Of a DNA stretch of 34,172 bases, positions 1 to 9,772 are shown piece by piece; positions within the stretch are counted from its first letter, which is position 1; each line of letters begins with the position of its first letter. Both the position numbers and the translations under genes were made by a program. The notes beneath the pieces are model-generated. The model ran no database searches. It was not told where the DNA came from and saw nothing but the letters and a program-made list of their open reading frames with translations. Source of the stretch: Phlegmacium glaucopus (lineage: Eukaryota > Basidiomycota > Agaricomycetes > Agaricales > Cortinariaceae); contig MU130622.1 in NCBI GenBank assembly GCA_015039465.1, positions 1-34,172 on the forward strand, read 5' to 3'.

Positions 1-366
1 GATTGACGAATACTGGCAATATACACAGACTTTGAGTTTGTTTGCTTTGCCTCAGAGCGAAAGGTGCTCTTAGGATTTCGAGGATCTGATGGATTCATCA
101 GCGAAAGTGTCGGCAGAAAGGGTTACTTTACAGGGTTCACACTGGTAGAGGTAGTCGGGGCAAATGTGTTTGCTTCTGAGGCATCGGGTATCGAAACAAT
201 AACTGATCCCAGTTTGCCTAGTTTCTCTCTTGACGTTTCCAAGAATGATCTTGCACAGCACCCCTTGATTTTTCTGACAATACTTCAGGTTTCATGCCAA
301 AATGTTGCTCATATGGATCAGTAGCGTCTAAGATGCGTTTAGTGAAGAAACTCTAGTCAATTGCAC
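1..366. other. No supported gene
   Basis: I see no gene I can support here. The short open frames on both strands have no recognisable motif. The minus strand could carry the tail of the DUF3435-like remnant that follows, but no frame links them cleanly. Confidence 0.4.
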
Positions 367-1620
367 TTAGGAACCTTGTGAATGAAACGAACCTTTCGGT
401 TCTGTATCTCCTATCTCATCCCCCATTTCCACGTCCTCTCCATTTGCAGCAGGCACGATACATTCTTCCTCTGTAGGGTCATTCTCCTTTTCCTCGGAAG
501 TTGTATTCGGCTCTGTGGACTCCCGCTTGTTTAATTTCTCAGAAGGAATAAATCCTGTTGGACTCTCTTTCGTTTCCCTACTTTTGTAGCAGATACATTT
601 AACAGCGTAAGGAGAGGAGAGGGTATAGTCCTGAGCCCTCATGTAATGCGCGGTCGGGCCTAGGGTACGGTTAGGACGCGTCAATGAGCTAAAGTAGTGC
701 AGGGGGCATACCTTCTCCAAGGCATGGCGGTCATACCCTTCCCATCCTTCTTGACTTCCATAGCGAACTCGGGTTTCCCGTGCTCGTTGCGGAAGACGAC
801 AAATTCTCTTATAGTACAAGCGTTGGCCACTGCCTTCACGAGCAGTCGATGTACTCGCCCACCCGAGCAGAGGTGAAGACGTTGAGCATAATCCCGTCCC
901 ACAGATCCAGACGGTCTCTTATCGATGTCAGTCATATTTCCACAGTTGTGTGCCGAGGTAGACAAAGTGAAGCATGGTACCAAAGCGTCTTGCCCGCTTT
1001 TGAGGAGCCAGGCTCATCTTGTTCTGCAGCGGGCCCTTGATGAACTGCAAGGTCGTTGAGCTGCGCATTGAGGTGGAAGGAAAATTGCAGGCACTTACAT
1101 TCGAAGTGGACAGTACCACCTCATCCTTTATCTCCTGACGTCCTGCCCGCCGCCAACTCGTGGTGAGGTTCTTCCAGTACTGCCTTAAGGTCGCTGTATC
1201 TGCCGTCGATTGCATGGGCATGGGGTCCTTCGGCGTTTCAAAGCTGTTCAGGTCGGCACCCGGCATACGCCTCGTGTAGCTGTCGATCGCGATGAGCATG
1301 AACTAGTCAAGTCTGCGAGAACCACTAGGGCAACTCACACGCCGTAGAGGGCTACTGCACAGCTGTAGTTTCTTTCAGTCCCCGATTGGAGCGCTTTCCG
1401 GACTTCTTTGTTGTTGATGGTGCCTGACTCGTCGCGGCCACCCCTCTGCTCGCCCTGGTCGAGGAATGCGTCGAGTGTTCTGCAAGGTGGCATGGGAGAG
1501 CCAAGAGTAGCAAGGTCTGCATAAGATGGTGTACATAGAAGGAAATGACGAATGGAATATCGACGAGGGAATCGGGGGACTGAGCGAGAAAGCGGACGTG
1601 TTATATAGGGCTAACAGCAT
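367..1620 (-). pseudogene. Decayed DUF3435-like tyrosine recombinase
   Basis: Read 1620 to 367 on the minus strand, several overlapping frames together resemble the DUF3435 family, a fungal tyrosine recombinase-like group. In order: AFLDQGEQRGG, then YTRRMPGADLNSFETPKDP, YWKNLTT, IKGPLQNK, FTSARVGEYIDCS (about 840-892, the first catalytic Arg context) and FVVFRNEHGKPEFAMEVKKD (about 751-817). The pieces lie in different frames. A 36-bp GT-AG interval near 1300-1335 may be an intron, but other shifts are not at splice signals, so I call it decayed. The C-terminal catalytic H-x-x-R and Tyr blocks were not found; the tail is acidic and low complexity. Family assignment rests on recalled motif order, not a search. 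An intron-rich active gene remains possible. Confidence 0.5.
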
Positions 1621-1864
1621 GGCCTCTCAAATCTAGCAGACATATCGAGCCTTGACTTAGGCGTACGCAGCTCATTGACTTGGCGGTGACGAGAAGCGTG
1701 CCATGCTGTGACATCAGGATTGCATCAGGCCAATTTTAGCAAGACTCGCCACCGGATCAGGTTGAAAAGGCGTTTGTTCATGTTCGTGACTTCAACTGAA
1801 GTCTGTCCAAATTTACTCTGGCTTTGTAGCCGCGATTCAGAGTGCTGTGATCACCTGCTTTCGT

Positions 1865-1944
1865 GGGTCGATGGCGTAGTTGGTTATCGCATCTGTCTAA
1901 CAAGTGTACACAGAAGGTCCTCAGTTCGAGCCTGGGTCGACTCA
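1865..1944 (+). tRNA. tRNA-Val(AAC) with a 6-nt intron
   Basis: A complete cloverleaf can be drawn. The acceptor stem GGGTCGA (1865-1871) pairs with TCGACTC (1937-1943), with one G-U and discriminator A at 1944. The D arm follows the usual GTAGTTGGTTA pattern. The anticodon stem TCTGT pairs with ACAGA (1910-1914), and the anticodon AAC is at 1899-1901. The T arm is CTCAG, TTCGAGC, CTGGG. Six extra bases (AGTGTA, 1903-1908) sit after position 37, where nuclear tRNA introns occur. A T-run at about 1946-1950 fits a Pol III terminator. The internal A and B boxes look intact. Confidence 0.92.
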
Positions 1945-2305
1945 TGTTTTTGCATCTAACACGCTCGACTTGTAATTATAAACATCAAGATCCGGGTCCC
2001 ATCACAGAGAATTTGACTCGAATACTACATACGTACGGCACAACTGACAGTATATTATATTTGGTGGCGTTCCTTTTTTTAGTGTAGCATCAACTTGGGG
2101 ATAAAGCGAACATTTGATTTAGAAATACAAGTTCCTTTTTTTTTTAACAGAGCATTTACAGTGTCTATATCATAGGAGTATATCAAGAGGGATAGACGGC
2201 TGGTCAAATCGCAAGAAGCGAGAGGGGTAGCGACCATCGACTTGTGGTCTTTCCATCATCGCCTCATCAATCACCTCGCCTCACCTATCATACTCATGCA
2301 CTAAA
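1945..2305. other. Intergenic, ATG3 3' side
   Basis: No gene seen. It holds the Pol III terminator of the tRNA, T-rich stretches near 2070-2150, and presumably the 3' UTR of the minus-strand ATG3 gene. Confidence 0.5.
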
Positions 2306-3796
2306 TTAGAAGGACGTAGTAGAGTCGACCTCAATCGTTGGCACAATTGACGCTATAAACTTGAGGAACACGACCAGATAGAAATCCACACGCATACCCT
2401 CGACCTCTTCGTCCTCGGCGTTTGCGGTGGGTGAAACGGTGTCTTTCCCCGATCCACTTACTTTCCTCCCGAATGGCCATTTCTTCTTCGTGTCTTTACC
2501 ATCTTTCGATAATGAGGATGGACCCGAGGGGCCTTTGCGTTGTGCTAGCTGTTCAACAACTACGCTGTTGTTCATACGTTCAATGACTTTCTTCATGACG
2601 CTCGCGTGCTTGCATGGATGAACGGAAGCTGCCTGCAGGGAGGTAGAGTGGATGAAAGGCTCGATGGTTACGGTTTTGTGGGCATGATCAGCAGAAATGT
2701 CTTGGAAGATCTGAGGTGGTGTGAGCGGGGTGCCGTTCTGTAGTTTACAGAGAGATGAGTTCTCCTAACAGTATATGAAATGATAACTGAAACCTACTTC
2801 GTCATAACCAATTAGCCAAACTCGTGGAGTTTGATAGTACTTGTCGTAGGTGATCATAACATCGTATGTGCGTACTTGTAGTAAGTTGCCTTTGGCTGGT
2901 TCTGTTGCACTGAAAGCAATAAATGACATAAATAGACGTGCTCAACCATATTGAAGAAAACACATACCTTGCGTCAACAAGGTTGGAAGTGGTTGCTCTC
3001 GGTGCTACTGCCTTGGGCACAGCAGTGGCTTCATCTCCATCTTCAAGATCCTCCTCCTCCATATCAGGAATATCATCCAAGTCAATTACTTCAGGTTCCT
3101 TCTCCCCTTTTCCTCCAAGCGATAGAGAACCCACTCCAGGAGTGATGTCACCATCTATATCAGGGATCTCCTCTATGGCACTATGATCCGTCGCGGATTG
3201 GACTGGGGCCTGGCGGCCGGCATGTGTTTCTACCCATTCATCGCCTTCTGCACTAGGAGCAGACGAGTCAGCGAAGGAAATTAAGCGTTCCGCGTCTTCA
3301 TCCGCATCGGTATAAGCGAGCGAAGTCGCACGACGCAAGCAAGGTACACCCCGAGTGACAAGATATTGCTTGTCTCCAGGCAGAAAATCTCTGGCTTTGG
3401 TCGCGTCTCCCTTCTCCCTACCGGATCGCATTGATCAGAAGGTGTCATTTCAAAGGAGAGGTAAAATGAAGGCGCGTACCAATTCCACACAGGGAACTTG
3501 TACACCAAAAAGTCACCTGCGGCGACGAATTCCTCTATACCATTTATCTTGATGAGATGTTTAACGTGGAATGTAACATAATCTAGACATACCGGGCGTG
3601 ATACGACCGTGTTCTTTGAATTTGCTTTCCCTGAGAACCTGGTCGGACGATTGGTGAGCTGATCTTATGAAAACGCCGTAGAAACACTTACTGGGCTAAG
3701 ATAATCACGGATTGAGAAGTAATGAGACTACCCAATACCATTAGCGAGTCATGGATAGGTGATATGCAGTGATTTACACACCTGGAGGGTTTGCAT
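2306..3796 (-). CDS. ATG3: Autophagy-related protein 3 (E2-like enzyme)
   Basis: ATG3 transfers ATG8 to phosphatidylethanolamine during autophagosome formation. I join seven exons: 3782-3796, 3692-3727, 3593-3638, 3480-3534, 2968-3417, 2798-2909 and 2306-2737. All six introns (53-62 bp) are GT-AG and the phases agree, giving 381 residues. Visible family signatures are an N-terminal amphipathic stretch ([17 protein letters not shown]), [36 protein letters not shown], an acidic flexible region, and the core ending [18 protein letters not shown]. The HPCKHA motif carries the catalytic cysteine, and the C-terminus is [15 protein letters not shown]. The length fits fungal ATG3. The start is chosen because the 5-codon first exon gives the conserved MQTLQ beginning. 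The gene appears intact. Its neighbour LYAR lies upstream in the same orientation. Confidence 0.95.
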
Positions 3797-4136
3797 AGTG
3801 TGTGGTATGTAGTTGGGAAGATAGTAAGAAATCGATTCAAAGAATCCTATGGCGAAGTTGGGCCTGACCCCAACCACGTGCCTTTATCAGTCAAGCATGG
3901 TTCATCGTTGTCTGGAGATAGAACAAAAACTTTTTTTTTTGTTCCTCAAATTTCAATGACATTTGTTCTGGCTCTTTTGATACAATAAATATGACCAATA
4001 AGTACCAACATATCAAGTGAAAGCTAGTTCAGAAAGTGGCAGATGTCTATATATGTCAACGAACTATTCCATGATTAGAAAGATCACCACATTTCACGAG
4101 CACACAAACAGACTTACAGATTATCTCACAGACACA
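3797..4136. promoter_or_regulatory. Intergenic: ATG3 upstream / LYAR downstream
   Basis: 340 bp between two minus-strand genes. It must contain the ATG3 promoter and the LYAR 3' end. A T-tract at about 3930-3940 is visible; I see no specific factor site or ORF to support. Confidence 0.4.
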
Positions 4137-5692
4137 TCAAGTGCCCGGTTCTGCGACCTTCAATTTTTTGCCTTCCTTCTTCTTCTTCGCCTCCTCCCCA
4201 GCGATAGATATTGAATCAGCGTTCTCCGAGGCCTTCTTCTCCTTTTTTTTCTTTTTCTTCATCTCCTTCGCATCAACCCCCGCATCGATATCACCATCAT
4301 GTTTCACAACATCCTCCTCGACGTCTCGTTTTCGTTTCTTGTCTTTTTCGTGCACTCCATTCACCGGCTTGGGGACCTCCGCTGCTACTTCATCCCTCTC
4401 CTTTCTCTTCTTCTCCTTTTTACTTGGTGATTCCTTCGTCCCTTCCTGATCATCCATCGATATGACACCCTCCTTGTCCTCTTTTCCCTTCTCCTTTTTA
4501 TTTTTCTTGCCTTCCTTGTCCCTCGACTTTGCCTTCTTGCTCTCTAGCTCCACCGAGTATTCCTGGGTATCATCTCCATCTGCACCTGCCGCCCCTGGAT
4601 CTTCCTTCCCTTTCTTTTTCTTTTCCTCCTTGTCGCTCCCTTTGTCTTTCGACTTTTCCTTCTTATCCGCTTCTTTATTCTTCCTCTTTTTGCCTTCCTT
4701 CTCCCCAGCCTCCTCGGTCATCGAAGTAGATTTCTTTTCCTTCTTCGACTTTTTCTCTTTTGTTGATTCCACTTCACATTGGGTGGTGGTAAGCGGTACT
4801 GACGCAGGCTCTACATGCTGTATATCAGCCTGCTGAGCAATTTTTGCCTTTTTGTTAGATGGAACATCGCCATTGGACGGCTGTGCAGATATAAACATTT
4901 GCTTTATCAATTCAAGTTCTCAATCTAAAAGGCGTGAAAAAATGCGCACTAGGGTATCTTCGGTTCCCATAGATTTCCGTTTTTTGCTTTTGAAGGAATC
5001 ATTGGATGATGATTCAACAACTGGAGGTTGAGGTACCTCCTTCACGGGAACTGGTGTCGGTTGCGTTACGGGTGACCCACGATTAGGCGTCCCTAGAGGT
5101 GTGTCATTTGCACCAGTGCATCTCGTAGAAGGCTGTCCCCATCCACCGCGACCCCCAAACCCGCCCCTCGCGCCTCTTCCTCCTCCAAACCCTCCACGGC
5201 CCCGATTTGACCAACCTCCCGGATAGGGCTCCGATGCAGGCTGTGGTGGATAATTGTTTTTGGGCGCATATTCATTCTGAATATTTCCATGAGAGAAAAT
5301 GAACGAAATACATATTACACGGTTATTGTCTTTTCGACTAAAAACATAAAATTCGAGTGCGTACCGTTTTAGGTCCTTTATATAAACCCTTTTGATACTT
5401 CTCGGCTTCGCTTATACATGAAGTATGTCCCTTGTATTCAGCAGGAGAATTGAAAGTTGTCGAACAGTCTATGCAGTCGAAACCACCATGACACCGTGAT
5501 CGGTGCTGATCAAGTTTAGGTTTTTTTACCACGTCGCCACAGGCTGTAGAAATGCAATATTTAGGTCAGCTGCAATTCAGCGGTTTTTCATGACTAACTG
5601 TGGCATCTAAAGACAAGCAAAACTGGCCATTAATGAAATTGAACAAAAACCCCCAAGTTGCATGCAAGGGTAACATACTGAAAGGAAACCAT
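4137..5692 (-). CDS. LYAR-type C2HC zinc-finger nucleolar protein
   Basis: This belongs to the LYAR/YCR087C-A family of nucleolar zinc-finger proteins, linked in other eukaryotes to rRNA and ribosome biogenesis. Exons are 5679-5692, 5599-5606 (only 8 nt), 5365-5543, 4950-5276 and 4137-4901; phases agree and give 430 residues. The joined N-terminus reads MVSFQCHTCGDVVKKPKLDQ, then HRSRCHGGFDCIDC and HTSCISEAEKYQKGLY, a complete zf-LYAR domain within the first 70 residues. A Gly/Arg-rich RGG-like segment follows (GRGGFGGGRGARGGFGGRGG), then a long Lys/Glu-rich tail with many KKEKK blocks that would act as nuclear/nucleolar signals. The last intron (4902-4949) ends in AAAG, the least certain join. 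Without the microexon the first zinc-binding cysteines would be missing. Confidence 0.88.
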
Positions 5693-5940
5693 CTTGGAGT
5701 TTTGATTTTATTTTCGGTGGACAATAAGATCTGCACAGATTTAAGACTATTCAGAATAACAAGTTTTAAGCTTCAAAGTCGAGCGCGCTGAAAAGACCAC
5801 TAGAGAAAGAGTCAAGCTAGTCAAGAGTCAAACTCGCAAGATTCAAGGAACAAGGGCTTGCGAATAACTCGAAGCCTCATTTTTTTTAAGAGTGACACGT
5901 GACCGCTGGCTGCAAACGGCCAAGCCGATCAATCTCGACC
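5693..5940. promoter_or_regulatory. LYAR upstream region
   Basis: Upstream of the LYAR start codon. No ORF of note. It contains direct short repeats of the type gtcaagctagtcaagagtcaa (about 5812-5832) but no recognised element. Confidence 0.3.
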
Positions 5941-6195
5941 TGTGGCTTCAAATAAATTAGCTAAAATTCAAAATAAAATTCTGACAATATTTGGGTGGAT
6001 AGATCTCCCCAAAGGCCGGTGGGTATCCCTGCCGACACATTTAATTAATTTAAAGATATTTGACCATTTACAAAACGGTTCATTGTGAGCTGTTTTGTAG
6101 CTGGTCAATATTTCTGAATGGCCTCCTGGGCTTTCGGGGAAATTTATCCGCTCAAATATTTTCAGAATTTTAGTTATAATTTATTTGAAGCCACA
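5941..6195. repeat. Foldback (MITE-like) element with long inverted arms
   Basis: The left arm begins TGTGGCTTCAAATAAATTA (5941) and the right arm ends in its near reverse complement, finishing GAAGCCACA (6195). Similarity continues inward: AAAATTCTGA and AATATTTG are matched by TCAGAATTTT and CAAATATT. The centre is another hairpin: ATTTGACCA and ACAAAAC (about 6059-6076) pair with GTTTTGT and TGGTCAATAT (about 6091-6112). The whole unit could fold back on itself. No convincing target-site duplication was found, so the class is unknown. Confidence 0.75.
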
Positions 6196-6247
6196 AATCA
6201 AAATATTTTAAAGTTGATCAGCTTAGCTGTTTTTGCCATCACTACCG

Positions 6248-7229
6248 CTAGCTACGTTCTACTACACCCCGACCGCGTCGCTTTGACATCTCCAGTTCAA
6301 CGACCCATACTTTAGATCTGGGCCCTTGAGAATACGGCATTCGTCTCATTTCTTCCAAATCTTTGTCCTGTTTAAACCCAAGGAACGCTGTCTTCCGTCC
6401 AAGGCAATCAATGCGCTTCATACTCCAATCGTTTGTTTTTGGCTGTCCTTTATGATCAGGCTTCCCTGGTTCACTCTGGGGAGTCCTATAAGAATCATTT
6501 ATCCTCGTGTTTGCAAAAGTCTCTATATCGACTTTGTATTGCGGATCACGGTCCAACATGAGAAGAGGCCATTCATAATCCTCTATTCGTTTGTGAAGGT
6601 CGTTGTATAATGCTTCCAGCATGTCTTTCCAAGTGATATTGCTCTTGGTGACATCTATATTCCAAGGGAAGGCCCGAGAAATTATCCGCACAGATGTGAC
6701 AGATGGTTGCTTGAGATCAAATCGATGCTTTTCCAAAATTGCGACAGATTTCGGGAGTGGATATCTCAAGTCGAAATGTGGTAAGCCAAGATTATCCAAC
6801 TCTCTGGTGGTTATTTCTAATCATGCGGAAAAGATCGTCAATAAGCAGGGGATTCTCCTATAAAATAGAGCTTCATTGCACACCTGGTTGTGGTTCCATT
6901 TTTGGGGGATAAATTATTTTGGAATTGGAATACTGTGAAGGTGGATCCTCCGAGCATTCTCTAGGACTCCTATCAAAGGAATCATGAGCATGGCGTGAAT
7001 GGCGAGCACGACTTGGAAAGTGTGGAACATGATCACGGGAAGGAGATTGAGTAAATGAAGGCTGTTGAGGGCGGGGATGATATTGGTAAGACGGAGCCCG
7101 AGCAGGAGGACAATGGTTTGCTACTGGCTGAACAGACTCTGGTAAAAGAGAAGTTCTCGCTATCGCTGTCCCCAACGTATAGAATTGAGGTGTCGGGAAT
7201 TGTATGGGTATTCCTGAGCGAATATTCAT
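6248..7229 (-). CDS. DUF6699-type protein, paralogue 1
   Basis: Two exons, 6884-7229 and 6248-6816, joined over a 67-bp GTGTGC...TTAG intron, give 304 residues. The N-terminal 115 residues are Pro/Ser/Arg-rich and probably disordered. The C-terminal part looks like DUF6699, common in Agaricomycetes: FPWNIDV, ITWKDMLEALYNDLHKRI, YEWPLL, then KRIDCLGRKTAFLGF. Function of the family is unknown to me. Order of motifs matches the gene at 8384-9094, so the two are tandem paralogues. The start at 7229 is the first in-frame ATG; an upstream exon cannot be excluded. It ends immediately beside the foldback element (53 bp away). Confidence 0.72.
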
Positions 7230-8383
7230 TTGGAAAAGTAGATGAGAAGGTTGTGGGTACCCAAAGAAATTGACTCTATTCTTCGCTATTTAATACAGAG
7301 CAACTTATCTTATTTCTGAACATGATATCGACATGAGGCTTAAGCATTACTAGTATGCTGAGCAGCCAATGAGCAGCTATACTATTGTGAATCCAGCAGT
7401 GTGATGGTGTGACGGTCACTGCAGTGCCCAGCTGCGCCCACACCGCGGGATGATACATTGATAGAACCCCTTACGGATGTACTCATCAATCAATCGCCAC
7501 AAGGCCGAGTCGTATTCTTGATGTTCTACATACAACTAGTTGTTATTTTGGCAAGCGAGAATTTGGCGTAGTCTCAGTAGAGTATCACAAGGCGCAATAG
7601 AAGACAGAACTCGAACGTGAAAGTGCAGTGCAGCCATCCGATTGCAAGAAGTTATCGTTACAGACCACGACTCGGCGTATTCACCTCGACCATAACACAG
7701 GAGTAATTAGGGGCCATTTGCTGAAATAGACGCCCTACATTGCATTTGAAGGTTGAACAAGGTTCTATCAGAGTCCTCGTTCTTGTCTGACAGAAATGTT
7801 GTCATAACCATATAGGTGTACCCCATAATTTGCATGAAGTTATTGATTAACTACTAATATCACTCATTAGTTTGGTCTATTTTATGTAAGACTAGTGCGT
7901 TCTTACTAGCATGTATGAGTAGTAATTGAGTGGCACATTGATTAACCATGCCTTCGAAAGTTTCCTGGGGTTCGGTGTTGTCACCGAGGTACCGCCATGG
8001 CGGTCTCCGACATTGACGCTGAACGTCCCCATCGGATATCAAGAAGATTGGTCCAGTAAGCACTGTTGACCAATCCGGCTCATTCTTTTGGCCAGGCGTA
8101 GGGCGTCTATACTGTATCCAAGCGTCTAGACTTGAACGAGTTTCCTCGAGGTTGATATCGGACGAACTTAAAACAGATGTTTGAGGAAAGAATAGGTATT
8201 TGCTATCATCTCAAAATGTCTAATAACTGATTGCAGCCGAGCCTCGGCGCTTCAGTTTGTCATATATGTGATATCATATTTGGAATAGACCAGCAGAAGA
8301 AAAAGAATCATATGAAGGAAGCAAAAATCCTGGGCCCGAAGATCGTAGTATGTCAATATGTAGTAAAGAAATCAAAATGATCA
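7230..8383. other. Intergenic, no supported gene
   Basis: About 1.15 kb between two DUF6699-type genes. Short open frames on the minus strand (for example 7860-8063) have no motif or paralogue. I see no tRNA, repeat or coding remnant that I can support. Confidence 0.45.
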
Positions 8384-9094
8384 TCAAGAGATAAGCTTGA
8401 TCACCCATGTTTCCGTACACCCAGGTGAATGCGGCATCACCCTCAGTTTTACAAAATTGTCGTCTTTTTCCAAACCCTTAAATAGAGTCATATTTCCAAG
8501 ATAATCGATCCGTTTCGGACGCTTATCGGCATTCGGATCGGCTTCGATTCTCTTCCTCATTGCAGCCTCCATCGCCTCTTTCTGTTTCGCGTCTTTGATG
8601 ATGAACCCCCATTCCGAGTCAACAATTGGCAGCTGAAGGCCGGTGTACAGGGATTCCCATACGTCTTCGCAGGTAACATTCGTTGGGGTCATGATATCGA
8701 TTTGCCATGGGAAGGACTTTGAGACAAGTCGCATATGGCGGGTGGGTGTTGCAAGCGCAACATTGTGACGGTTGGCATAGTAAGTTGATGCGAGAAGGGT
8801 AGCTGAGGGTTTCTGCTTCACATCAAAGCGTAGAAGAGTAGTATCTTCTGCGAGACTAGGGTTTAGAGTAGGATATTTGGAAAACCGGGGTTGATTGGCT
8901 AAAGATGGAAGTTAGTAAGATATGGAACAACTGAAAACAATGCTATCATCTTAACCTGGTGTTGATCTCACGGTATAATTTTCACCATTCCACCAAGCGG
9001 GGTATGCATGAGGTGCAACGTAGACATGTCTTGGATCAACCCCCTGAGGGAATGGAGGGGGTTGCCATCCATGCCCGGTCCAGCCTGAAGACAT
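8384..9094 (-). CDS. DUF6699-type protein, paralogue 2
   Basis: Two exons, 8956-9094 and 8384-8898, with a 57-bp GTTAAG...TTTAG intron, give 217 residues. The N-terminus (MSSGWTGHGWQPPPFPQG) is Pro/Gly/aromatic-rich. The domain follows with FPWQIDI, VTCEDVWESLYTGLQLPI, SEWGFI, KRIDYLGNMTLFKGL and a C-terminal strand PGCTETWVIKL. Spacing of the FPW-ID, DVWESLY, EW and RIDYLG blocks matches paralogue 1. No catalytic residues are recognisable. The gene appears intact. Confidence 0.78.
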
Positions 9095-9772
9095 TGCAAA
9101 AGGATGATAATAGTGACTTGGGTAAAGTGGCGATTGTTGAAAGGGTGAGCAAGGGGAGAATCACCCGAGGACGTGGCTTTTATACTCGAGACCTTCGCTA
9201 CGCAACACAGATCTGACAAATCGTGAGTCAACAGAAGATCGCAGTCAAAGAATTACAGACCCAAGAACTGCAACAGATAAATCAAGACGGTGACCGTGAC
9301 ACAAGGTTGGCCTATATATGAGTAAGTCGTCAATCAATACAAATAAAAAAAGACTACGAATTTTATTAGTCTGACTACGGGAGACTAAGGTTGGCCATAT
9401 GTGGACGACAGTTGCCATTGGACGAGCAGTTACCAAGGTTTTGATATAGAGTCCTTCAAGTTGATATGAAAGTTCTTGGTAGTCACAAAGCCTGACAAAG
9501 ACACATAGAAGGAGGTTGCGGAGGGATTAGGCTCCGATTAGCCAGTGTTGCAAATGAACGAACGTTGAAGTATTTTTTGGGTGCGTGGATACAGCTTAGA
9601 AGGAGTCCGGGACTTGCACTGACCTGATTCAATGATCATTTTAATCACTGAATATTACGATGCTGGCCTCCTTTAGTGCTCTATACTTGGATGCGGACAA
9701 TAACACTCGACTTACAAATTTGTAATACATACATTTATCCTTTGTTCCACTGACTTTTTCATTGACTTAGTC
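9095..9772. other. Intergenic, no supported gene
   Basis: Promoter side of the minus-strand DUF6699-type gene. Small open frames on both strands show no recognisable motif. Confidence 0.4.

Noticed and set aside
4141..4836. Plus-strand Ser/Phe-rich open frames up to 124 codons
   Set aside because: They are antisense to the Lys/Glu-rich tail of the LYAR-type protein (AAG/GAG codons read as CTT/CTC).
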